A model generated the notes under the pieces. It had not been told where the DNA came from and searched no databases. It saw only the letters and a program-made list of their open reading frames with translations. Positions 1 through 5,117 of a stretch of 5,117 nucleotides of DNA are shown here, one piece after another. Within the stretch, counting starts at the first letter, position 1; every line of letters begins with the position of its first letter. Location of the stretch: positions 1 to 5,117 of the forward strand of contig USSR01000525.1 in NCBI GenBank assembly GCA_900557355.1. The letters run 5' to 3'. The stretch is from an uncultured Bacteroides sp. GTDB taxonomy: Bacteria > Bacteroidota > Bacteroidia > Bacteroidales > Bacteroidaceae. The translations under genes were made by a program, and so were the position numbers.

Positions 1-55
1 TATTGATTTGGAACAATATCTTATCTACAAATTGCATAGAATATCTTTGAGCTGA
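1..55. other. Sequence downstream of the radical SAM gene, no feature seen
   Basis: These bases follow the stop codon of the minus-strand radical SAM gene. I see no hairpin with a T run that would act as a terminator and no coding signal; the neighbouring gene on this side is outside the window. Confidence 0.5.
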
Positions 56-943
56 TTATAAAGACCTAATACTATCTCTATATCGCCTTAATTCTTTTTC
101 TCCAGCATTTTTTATAGCCGAATCCAGTTCATTAAGAACTCTAACTCTATCATTAGGTATCATTCCGACAAACGGGACAGTGTTTGATACCGTATTTCCT
201 AATAAAGTTGTTTTTATATGAAGTCTTGAAATAAAAGTCCGTAGTTCCAGCAACCTTTCGTGTTCGGTAGCTTCTACAAAAGAACCACGTTGTATTTCCT
301 CGTATAATTCTGATTCGGAAAATACGGTCAGTGATACAAAGTTTACGGTAAAGGGGTGTAACTGATTAAACACATTGGCAGTATTAATAGCGTTCCGCTC
401 TCCCTTGCCTTTTCCTGCAAGCCCTGTCAGATACACGAGGTTATATCTGATATTTGCTTCTTCCAGCTTCTTGCATTGCTCGATAATATCATTAGCTGTA
501 TATCCCTTGTTCATTGCTGCCAATGTATTATCATCGCCCGATTCTGTTCCGATACTGATACCGTCAAAACCTAAATGACGCAGGTTCTTCAATTCTTCTA
601 CTGTTTTTGGCTTAATATCTGAAATCCGGGCAAACATACCGATACTTTCACAATGACGAAGATATTTCCTGATTAGAAGACCTAAATCCAGCAGCCTGTT
701 ATAACTTAGCACAAATGGATTAGCCCCCGTTAAAAATACTCGCCGGGCTTTGGGCTGGTAACTTTGTATCACTTTCAAATCTTCTTCGACTTCCGTAATG
801 GGAGATAGACGAAACTTTGTTCCGTGATATAAACTACAAAATTTACACTTGTTGTGAGTGCATCCGGCTGTTACCTGTAAGAGTTGAGAACTTGCTTCGT
901 ATGGTGGTCGCCATACTTGTCCCGTAAAATGTAATAGTTCCAT
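56..943 (-). CDS. Radical SAM family protein, function unassigned
   Basis: This is a complete 295-aa protein that probably binds a [4Fe-4S] cluster and S-adenosylmethionine to start radical chemistry in the cytoplasm; the substrate is unknown. The cluster cysteines are visible as C28, C33 and C36, within GCTHNKCKFC. The spacing is CX4CX2C rather than the common CX3CX2C, a variant I recall from a COG1032-like subgroup. LTGANP (71-76) occupies the usual GGE strand position, and IGTESG (131-136) fits a later SAM-contacting strand of the partial TIM barrel. There is no N-terminal B12-binding domain and no C-terminal cysteine cluster that would suggest a SPASM domain. The start is the ATG at 943-941, with no clear Shine-Dalgarno sequence, as is normal in Bacteroidetes. 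It is divergent from the HxlR gene, with a palindrome between them, so control by that regulator is likely. Family assignment is firm; the reaction is not known. Confidence 0.93.
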   Translation of the reverse strand: MELLHFTGQVWRPPYEASSQLLQVTAGCTHNKCKFCSLYHGTKFRLSPITEVEEDLKVIQSYQPKARRVFLTGANPFVLSYNRLLDLGLLIRKYLRHCESIGMFARISDIKPKTVEELKNLRHLGFDGISIGTESGDDNTLAAMNKGYTANDIIEQCKKLEEANIRYNLVYLTGLAGKGKGERNAINTANVFNQLHPFTVNFVSLTVFSESELYEEIQRGSFVEATEHERLLELRTFISRLHIKTTLLGNTVSNTVPFVGMIPNDRVRVLNELDSAIKNAGEKELRRYRDSIRSL

Positions 944-995
944 ATAATTATAAATTAAACACTTGGAATTAGTTATTTTTGATATTTTTGTACTG

Positions 996-1003
996 CAAAG
1001 TTA
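996..1003 (-). promoter_or_regulatory. Probable -7 promoter box for the radical SAM gene
   Basis: Read on the minus strand this is TAACTTTG, a full match to the Bacteroidetes -7 consensus TAnnTTTG. It lies 52 bases upstream of the radical SAM start codon, leaving a leader of roughly 45 bases. A -33 TTTG at the expected 19-21 base spacing is not clearly present; that position (about 1023-1028) falls at the edge of the 18-bp palindrome. The assignment rests on the motif and its position. Confidence 0.5.
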
Positions 1004-1008
1004 GGATG

Positions 1009-1026
1009 TTCTTTTCATGAAAAGAA
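1009..1026. promoter_or_regulatory. 18-bp perfect palindrome, candidate HxlR operator
   Basis: TTCTTTTCATGAAAAGAA equals its own reverse complement over all 18 bases, with its centre between 1017 and 1018. It is flanked by GTTC at 1008-1011 (overlapping the left arm) and GAAC at 1027-1030. It sits between the putative -33 and -7 positions of the leftward promoter and just upstream of, or touching, the -33 region of the rightward promoter. HxlR-family dimers bind dyad-symmetric sites near their own and divergent promoters, so the adjacent regulator is the obvious candidate to bind here. The symmetry is seen directly; binding is inferred. Confidence 0.6.
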
Positions 1027-1050
1027 GAACTATACTATCTGTCAGCCACT

Positions 1051-1058
1051 TACGTTTG
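1051..1058 (+). promoter_or_regulatory. Probable -7 promoter box for the HxlR gene
   Basis: TACGTTTG is a full match to the Bacteroidetes -7 consensus TAnnTTTG. It lies 43 bases before the HxlR ATG, which would give a leader of about 35-40 bases. No good TTTG is visible at the -33 position (around 1027-1032), which abuts the palindrome at 1009-1026. A weak core promoter beside an operator would fit autoregulation. Confidence 0.45.
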
Positions 1059-1101
1059 AGTTAGTTTTTCTCAATATCAATGTATTTAAGGACGAAAAAA
1101 A

Positions 1102-1455
1102 ATGCGAAAAAAGTTAGATTACGATTATTGTTCTGCTTCCCCTATACTGGAATGGCTGGGTGACAAATGGGCTTTAGTTGTCCTATTGAAGCTACATGAG
1201 AATGGAGTAATACGTTTCAATGAACTATACAAAACAATTCCCTCTATATCGGAAAAGATGCTTTCTACTGTTTTACGTTCATTGGTGACGGACGGATTAG
1301 TAGGTAGAAAAATATATCCCACAGTACCACCCAAAGTGGAATATTATGTATCTGAATTTGGAGAAACTTTAATCCCTCATTTAGAGCAGTTGAAACAATG
1401 GGGGCAAGAAAATTTTGAAATGATAATGGAGAATAGACGGAAAAATAAGTATTGA
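1102..1455 (+). CDS. HxlR-family winged-helix transcriptional regulator
   Basis: This complete 117-aa protein has the usual length of the HxlR family (about 100-120 aa), which act as dimeric DNA-binding repressors or activators. The family pattern is clear. There is an N-terminal cysteine (C10) 13 residues before W23 in the LGDKW motif. A helix-turn-helix follows at about residues 37-68, with RFNEL, then SEKMLSTVLRSL as recognition helix. The wing contains the VEYYVSEFG signature, and a C-terminal dimerization helix ends near QLKQWGQ. The ATG at 1102 is supported by AAGGA at 1088-1092, nine bases upstream, unusual in Bacteroidetes. The gene is divergent from the radical SAM gene and shares a palindromic region with it. 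C10 aligns with the redox-sensing cysteine of YodB-type members, so sensing of electrophiles or oxidation is possible but unproven. Immediately after its stop the sequence becomes a mobilization gene remnant. Confidence 0.95.
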   Translation: MRKKLDYDYCSASPILEWLGDKWALVVLLKLHENGVIRFNELYKTIPSISEKMLSTVLRSLVTDGLVGRKIYPTVPPKVEYYVSEFGETLIPHLEQLKQWGQENFEMIMENRRKNKY

Positions 1456-2079
1456 AATTTAGTGCAAGGTCCAGATATAAAGTTCTATGGCAAGATTCAT
1501 TTTGACCGTAGCCGTTCAGATAATGAACTAAATATGCACTGTCATTTGATTGTAAGCCGGAAAGACCAAACTAACAAAAAGAAGCTGTCACCGCTTACCA
1601 ATCATAAAAACACCGAAGCCGGAATAATAAAAGGTGGTTTTGACCGTGTGAATTTGCTCCAACAAGTAGAACAAGGATTTGATAAGCTGTTCAATTACAA
1701 TCGCCAACAAGTAGAATTATTCGATTATCACAACACAATGAAAAACGGCTGTATATCCGAGCTGTTTAAATTACAGCAGCAACAAATTCAATCTGGTGAA
1801 AGAGAAACAGAAATCAATCAGGTTAGTAATCAAGAAAACCTATTTTCTGTCAATCTTGAAAACAAAAAAATAAGCAATATTTCTTTCAATACAGATAGAA
1901 AAACTGATAGAGATAATGATACGTATATTCCTAAAATACAATCTGGTAGACAAGAAAGTAATATTTCTCCTTGCTCCCTTACCACCTTTGTTCTATCAGG
2001 TATAGACCTATTATCAAATCCAAATATTTCAGAGGAACAAAAGTCCAAACTCAAAAAGAAAAAAAGGCGTAAACTGTAA
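1456..2079 (+). pseudogene. 5'-truncated relaxase/mobilization gene (DUF5712-like), C-terminal part
   Basis: This open frame begins directly after the regulator's TGA, in the same frame. The first possible start is the GTG at 1462, giving 205 aa. From that start, residues 10-48 carry a relaxase-like core: KIHFDRSRS, then MHCHLIVSRKD with an HxH pair (H26, H28) and SPLTNH. I recall this pattern from Bacteroidales DUF5712 mobilization proteins, where the HxH motif resembles the metal-binding motif of HUH/MOB relaxases that nick the transfer origin. FDRVNLLQQVEQGFDKLF follows, then a long polar, Gln/Asn/Ser-rich region and a basic tail (KSKLKKKKRRKL), probably DNA-binding. Full-length relatives have roughly another 150 or more N-terminal residues; these are missing, including any catalytic tyrosine. 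There is no promoter or Shine-Dalgarno sequence at the GTG, so it is most likely a broken gene. A short expressed product cannot be excluded. Confidence 0.72.
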
Positions 2080-2225
2080 TTCCTTATCAACTTAAAATCG
2101 AAAGTTCCGATTGTTTGCCACAAATTATAGCAGCATCTTCATAGAAATATTTCATAAAAATGGTGCTAGATAATATATATTACATACCTTTTTCCTATTT
2201 TTGTTGAAACATAAATTACTTCATA
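2080..2225. other. Intergenic region between mobilization remnant and three-gene operon
   Basis: This 146-base AT-rich stretch has no credible gene. It holds a weak 5-bp hairpin (AATCG at 2096-2100, CGATT at 2108-2112) without a following T run, so it is not a convincing terminator. It also holds a 12-base AT-only palindrome (2171-2182) and, near the end, a good -7 promoter box (2196-2203). It probably separates the mobile-element backbone from the cargo operon. Confidence 0.6.
2196..2203 (+). promoter_or_regulatory. Probable -7 promoter box for the three-gene operon
   Basis: TATTTTTG is a full match to the Bacteroidetes -7 consensus TAnnTTTG and lies 22 bases before the ATG of the ATPase gene, predicting a very short leader of about 15 bases. 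No TTTG is seen at the -33 spacing (around 2172-2177), where the sequence is AT-only. T-rich sequence makes chance matches more likely, but this is the only such box in the gap just ahead of the operon. Confidence 0.45.
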
Positions 2226-3449
2226 ATGAATACCTTAGATTTAGAAGTTTTTGGCGAAGATGAAAGACGCATTAGAAAATCTAATGTGAGGCACATTTTT
2301 ACTCCTCACAAACCTATTACTGATGAACGTTTTTTTAGAGGACGTTTAGAGGAGATGAAGCAACTTTTATCTACTCTCAACACTCCTGGAGAGCATGCAC
2401 TACTATATGGTGATAGAGGTGTAGGAAAAAGTTCTTTAGCAAATATCGCTGCTCAAAATTTAGTTAAGCTGACCGAACAAAAATTAATCATAAAAAGATG
2501 TGATAGTTCTGATAACTTTCTAAGTATTATTGAACCTGCATTAATTGAGGCAGGATGCTGCCCACGCACGATTTCAATTACATCTCAACAAAATTTCAAT
2601 ATATCAATTTTTAAAAATAATATAACATCTGGAAATACTGTACAAAAAGAAGGCAATGTAAATCAATCATTATCACCATCATGGGTTGCCCAGAAAATCA
2701 AAGATTTAAATGTACTTTTGCTAATAGATGAGTTCGATGCTATACAAGGAGTCGAAGATAAATATAAAGTAGCAGAACTCATAAAACAATTAAGTGATTC
2801 CGATTCTAAGTTGAAGATACTGATTGTAGGTATTGCAGAATCTTCCTCAGAATTAACAGAAGGACATCCTTCTGTACAACGTTGTCTTAAAGAGATCAAA
2901 TTGAGTCGAATGAAATATGAAGAACTTACACACATAATAAAATATGGGGCGAATATGTTGAACTTAATTTTTGAAAAAGAAGTAATATATCGAATTGTCA
3001 GATTAAGTTCAGGATATGCTTACTTTACACATCTTTTAGCATTAAAAGCCGCCGAAAAAGCTATAATTGAGGAAAGACAAACTATTGCATTGAATAATCT
3101 CAATTTTGCGATAGAAAAAGCAATAAATGATTGTGAAAGTTCTCTGCAAAAGCTTTATGAAATATCGATAAAATCATCAGTTGAACGTTACAAGAAAGTA
3201 TTATATGCAATAGCTTTATGTAATGATGAATTTATCAAGAAAAAAGATGTAAAGGCGAAATATGAATCAAAATTTGGAGAACCTTTGATGCGAAGTGCTT
3301 TAGACTCATGTTTTTCTAGAATTGCTTCAGATGATAATAGCAAAATTCTCAAACGAATATATAAAGGTGTATATCGTTTTTCTGATCCAAGAATGGCTTC
3401 GTATATAAGGATTGTTCAATCTTATATGTATACTTCTAACGAAAATTAA
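2226..3449 (+). CDS. AAA+ ATPase, ORC/Cdc6-like, first gene of operon
   Basis: This complete 407-aa cytoplasmic P-loop ATPase probably couples ATP binding or hydrolysis to control of the next two gene products. Visible motifs, in order, are an N-terminal FFRGRLEEM box (36-44) typical of ORC/Cdc6-like ATPases and Walker A GDRGVGKSS (62-70, lysine K68). A polar Asn/Ser-rich insert (about 118-152) follows, then Walker B VLLLIDEFD (163-171, D168 and E169) and a sensor-1 region IVGIAESSSEL (200-210). HPSVQRCL (214-221) has R219 as a possible arginine finger, and an all-helical lid spans about 228-300. The C-terminus (about 318-395) looks like a winged helix, with GVYRF before DPRMASYIRI. I recall the opening FTPHKPI...GRLEE...GDRGVGKSSLAN pattern from a broad bacterial ATPase family often next to defence genes. 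The ATG lacks a Shine-Dalgarno sequence. The next gene starts 20 bases downstream. The family is firm; the biological role is inferred. Confidence 0.92.
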   Translation: MNTLDLEVFGEDERRIRKSNVRHIFTPHKPITDERFFRGRLEEMKQLLSTLNTPGEHALLYGDRGVGKSSLANIAAQNLVKLTEQKLIIKRCDSSDNFLSIIEPALIEAGCCPRTISITSQQNFNISIFKNNITSGNTVQKEGNVNQSLSPSWVAQKIKDLNVLLLIDEFDAIQGVEDKYKVAELIKQLSDSDSKLKILIVGIAESSSELTEGHPSVQRCLKEIKLSRMKYEELTHIIKYGANMLNLIFEKEVIYRIVRLSSGYAYFTHLLALKAAEKAIIEERQTIALNNLNFAIEKAINDCESSLQKLYEISIKSSVERYKKVLYAIALCNDEFIKKKDVKAKYESKFGEPLMRSALDSCFSRIASDDNSKILKRIYKGVYRFSDPRMASYIRIVQSYMYTSNEN

Positions 3450-3469
3450 ATAACATAAACTATAACACT

Positions 3470-4471
3470 ATGGCTGCAAATAATCAATTAGATGTTTATA
3501 AAATAATTTTGAAGAAAAAAAAAGGTTTTAATTTTAAAACACTCATTACTTCTCGATATGTTCAAGACCAAGAAACGAATTATCGAAATAGTGGATTATT
3601 CAATCTTCTATATAAAGCAATTCTTGAACAAATAGCAAAAGAGATATGGAGACATCCAGAAAGTAAAATTGGTCTTACTTTATTTAAGAAAAGAGGGGAA
3701 AAGGAGAATAAAATATTAACATCTCATTCTTCTGAGTTTGTTATAGAAGGGTATATTGATGGAGGACCCTATGATATGATTAGGAAATTATCGAATCTAT
3801 CAAAAACAAAAAGCCAAAATATAAAGAAAGATGACATTATTACAGATCGATATTATATTTATATGTATTTCCCTTTACACTCCAATGTAGGAGTTGTCTT
3901 TTTACAGAGTAAATCAAATGCTAATATCCGAACAGCAATCAAGAAATTTTTGCCGGAGATTTGCAAAACGGATATAAATAAAGGATGTAAAGTTGAAACT
4001 TATATACCTACTTTCCTGAAAGAAGAATTCAAGGAAGGGGCAATAGTTCAATCATTAACTTATAGCCAACAGTTTGTAACGGAAGTTGATACATCCGACG
4101 GGATAACCAACCATGAAGAAGCATATAATGTTATAATTCAAATTCAACCTCAAAATCAGACGGTTGAATTAGGTTCAATAAATTCTTTATTAGACAAGGT
4201 CGGAAATATGGCAATAAAAGTAGGTCAACGTATAAAGCCTTTATCTGAATTTGAAAAGAAAAAAGGGGCACTTAGAAATGAAGACATGAAAAAAACATCT
4301 CCTTTTAGTCTTGATGATGATGAAAAAGTTCGTCCAGTTATTATGCTAGATGATATAGAAACATTAGGAATAGACGAAGATGGGAATTTCTGTAGAGCTG
4401 ATTTAAAGACCTATTGCGATGGTCTTTTGCAACAAATTTATTCCGATATTTATCCTATTTCAAATGAATAA
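3470..4471 (+). CDS. Hypothetical protein, second gene of putative ATPase-membrane operon
   Basis: I do not recognise the family of this 333-aa protein. No signal peptide or membrane segment is visible, so it should be cytoplasmic. The N-terminal third is basic and helical, with KKKK at 15-18 and a helix around 43-60. The centre (about 90-165) looks like alternating beta strands and a helix: FVIEGYIDGG (90-99), then YYIYMYFPLHSNVGVVFLQS (128-147), then an IRTAIKKFL helix (153-161). Residues 215-290 are another strand and helix section. The C-terminus carries an acidic stretch (LDDDEKVRPVIMLDD, 281-295) and ends in a helix. No nuclease, protease or nucleotidyltransferase motif stands out. It starts 20 bases after the ATPase gene and its TAA stop overlaps the next ATG by one base, implying co-transcription and joint function. 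It could be an effector, sensor or adaptor of the ATPase; the sequence does not settle which. Confidence 0.85.
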   Translation: MAANNQLDVYKIILKKKKGFNFKTLITSRYVQDQETNYRNSGLFNLLYKAILEQIAKEIWRHPESKIGLTLFKKRGEKENKILTSHSSEFVIEGYIDGGPYDMIRKLSNLSKTKSQNIKKDDIITDRYYIYMYFPLHSNVGVVFLQSKSNANIRTAIKKFLPEICKTDINKGCKVETYIPTFLKEEFKEGAIVQSLTYSQQFVTEVDTSDGITNHEEAYNVIIQIQPQNQTVELGSINSLLDKVGNMAIKVGQRIKPLSEFEKKKGALRNEDMKKTSPFSLDDDEKVRPVIMLDDIETLGIDEDGNFCRADLKTYCDGLLQQIYSDIYPISNE

Positions 4472-5117
4472 TGAAAACTAATTATTTAATATATTATGTT
4501 TTAAAATTAATAACTAAAGGTCAAGAATGGCAATATAAAAATTTGAATGGAAAAGGAGATAGACCAAAATTGTATTTTACACAATTACAATTGATAGCAC
4601 TTCTTATTTCTATTCTTTTTGTCTACACAAAGCCTAAAGGGCTGAGTAATGAAATGATTAATTATGTGTTAAGCTCTCTTTCAATAATGACGGCTCTGTT
4701 TTTGAGTTTGATCATTATTATCTTTGATAAGTTTAATAATTTCAATTTCAAAGGGGAGGGTGATGATGAAAAGATTCACAAATTTCATATGTGGAATTTC
4801 TTTTATCAATTTAATGCGATTACATCATATGCGATTTTAATATCGACATCAGTTATTATATTACTGGTATTTACATTAATGTTTGGGAAAGAAATTGATG
4901 TTTCTCAATATACATTTGTGTCATATAAACTTGTTACATTTGAATCAATCCTTTTATTTCTCAAATTACTATTTGTATATTCAATTAGAATAGTTATCGC
5001 ATACTTTCTATTGGATTTCTTTATTTTATGTATTTATGCCATATCAAGTATTTTTCAGTATGTGAGTAATGAATTTATAAAAGAAAGACCCAATATAAAA
5101 GTAAATAGAGAAGAGAA
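4471..5117 (+). CDS. Multi-pass membrane protein, 3' end beyond window
   Basis: The open frame starts at the ATG at 4471, sharing one base with the previous stop (TAATG), and runs without a stop to the window's end (215 codons plus 2 bases). I do not recognise the family. Hydrophobic segments are visible at about residues 37-53, 64-85, 117-138 and a long one at 158-197, which may be one or two membrane passes. Between segments 2 and 3 lies a short charged loop (about 88-108, with GEGDDEKIHK), and after the last segment the chain turns charged (EFIKERPNIKVNREE), probably entering a soluble domain that is not in view. The N-terminal 35 residues are polar and basic (ITKGQEWQYKN). One-base overlap suggests translational coupling to the 333-aa protein. 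If the operon is a conflict system, this would be the natural membrane-acting component, but a transporter or sensor is equally possible. Confidence 0.82.
   Translation, partial: MKTNYLIYYVLKLITKGQEWQYKNLNGKGDRPKLYFTQLQLIALLISILFVYTKPKGLSNEMINYVLSSLSIMTALFLSLIIIIFDKFNNFNFKGEGDDEKIHKFHMWNFFYQFNAITSYAILISTSVIILLVFTLMFGKEIDVSQYTFVSYKLVTFESILLFLKLLFVYSIRIVIAYFLLDFFILCIYAISSIFQYVSNEFIKERPNIKVNREE

Noticed and set aside
15..47. Direct repeat AATATCTT at 15-22 and 40-47
   Set aside because: Eight bases in AT-rich sequence, only two copies, no relation to any feature.
375..578. Open frame of 67 codons on the plus strand inside the radical SAM gene
   Set aside because: It is antisense to a well-supported coding region, with no family motif and no promoter or ribosome binding site.
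994..1004. Resemblance of the minus-strand sequence CTAACTTTGC to the CTnDOT attachment core GTAnnTTTGC
   Set aside because: One mismatch, and the core overlaps the ordinary Bacteroidetes -7 box consensus, so a promoter explains it. No second copy or integrase was found in the window.
1125..1334. Open frame of 69 codons on the minus strand inside the HxlR gene
   Set aside because: Shadow of the regulator gene; the opposite strand carries a full, recognisable HxlR protein.
2096..2112. Small hairpin AATCG/CGATT after the mobilization remnant as a terminator
   Set aside because: Only 5 bp of stem, a 7-base loop and no T run after it; too weak to call.
1830..2123. Open frame of 97 codons on the minus strand over the mobilization remnant
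   Set aside because: The Leu/Phe/Ser-rich translation arises from the AT-rich, Lys-rich coding strand. The apparent hydrophobic segments are a composition effect, not evidence for a membrane protein.
2171..2182. 12-base palindrome TAATATATATTA before the operon
   Set aside because: AT-only alternating sequence is often symmetric by chance in AT-rich DNA; not enough to call an operator.
2663..2935. Open frame of 90 codons on the minus strand inside the ATPase gene
   Set aside because: Antisense shadow over the Walker B region of a clear AAA+ gene.
1..5117. CRISPR arrays, tRNA or rRNA genes, insertion sequences
   Set aside because: No regularly spaced repeats, no recognisable tRNA or rRNA sequence, and no transposase frame or terminal inverted repeats were seen on either strand.

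Overview
The window looks like a piece of an AT-rich Bacteroidales (Bacteroides, Parabacteroides or similar) genome. The evidence is a set of TAnnTTTG boxes placed as Bacteroidetes -7 promoter elements, mostly absent Shine-Dalgarno sequences, and a fragment of a mobilization protein of the type carried by Bacteroides conjugative and mobilizable elements. This assignment is inferred from motifs and recalled family resemblance; no search was run.

Left part (1-1455): a complete radical SAM protein gene on the minus strand (56-943) is divergent from a complete HxlR-type winged-helix regulator gene on the plus strand (1102-1455). The 158-base region between them holds a promoter-like box for each direction and a perfect 18-bp palindrome (1009-1026). 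The palindrome is well placed to be the regulator's operator, so the simplest model is an HxlR repressor controlling itself and the radical SAM enzyme.

Middle (1456-2225): immediately after the regulator's stop codon lies the 3' part of a relaxase/mobilization gene resembling the DUF5712 group. It begins abruptly with no visible start region, in the same frame as the regulator, and has lost its N-terminal half. This looks like a recombination junction inside a mobile element. A 146-base non-coding stretch follows, ending in a promoter-like box.

Right part (2226-5117): three tightly packed plus-strand genes, visibly more AT-rich than the left part, form one apparent operon. They encode a 407-aa ORC/Cdc6-like AAA+ ATPase, a 333-aa protein of unrecognised family, and a multi-pass membrane protein that overlaps the previous gene by one base and runs off the window's end. 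An ATPase, a soluble unknown and a membrane protein next to mobilization remnants is the layout of many anti-phage or other conflict systems. The three-gene set matches no named system that I can identify. It is the best candidate here for an undescribed system, and its function is inferred from context only.
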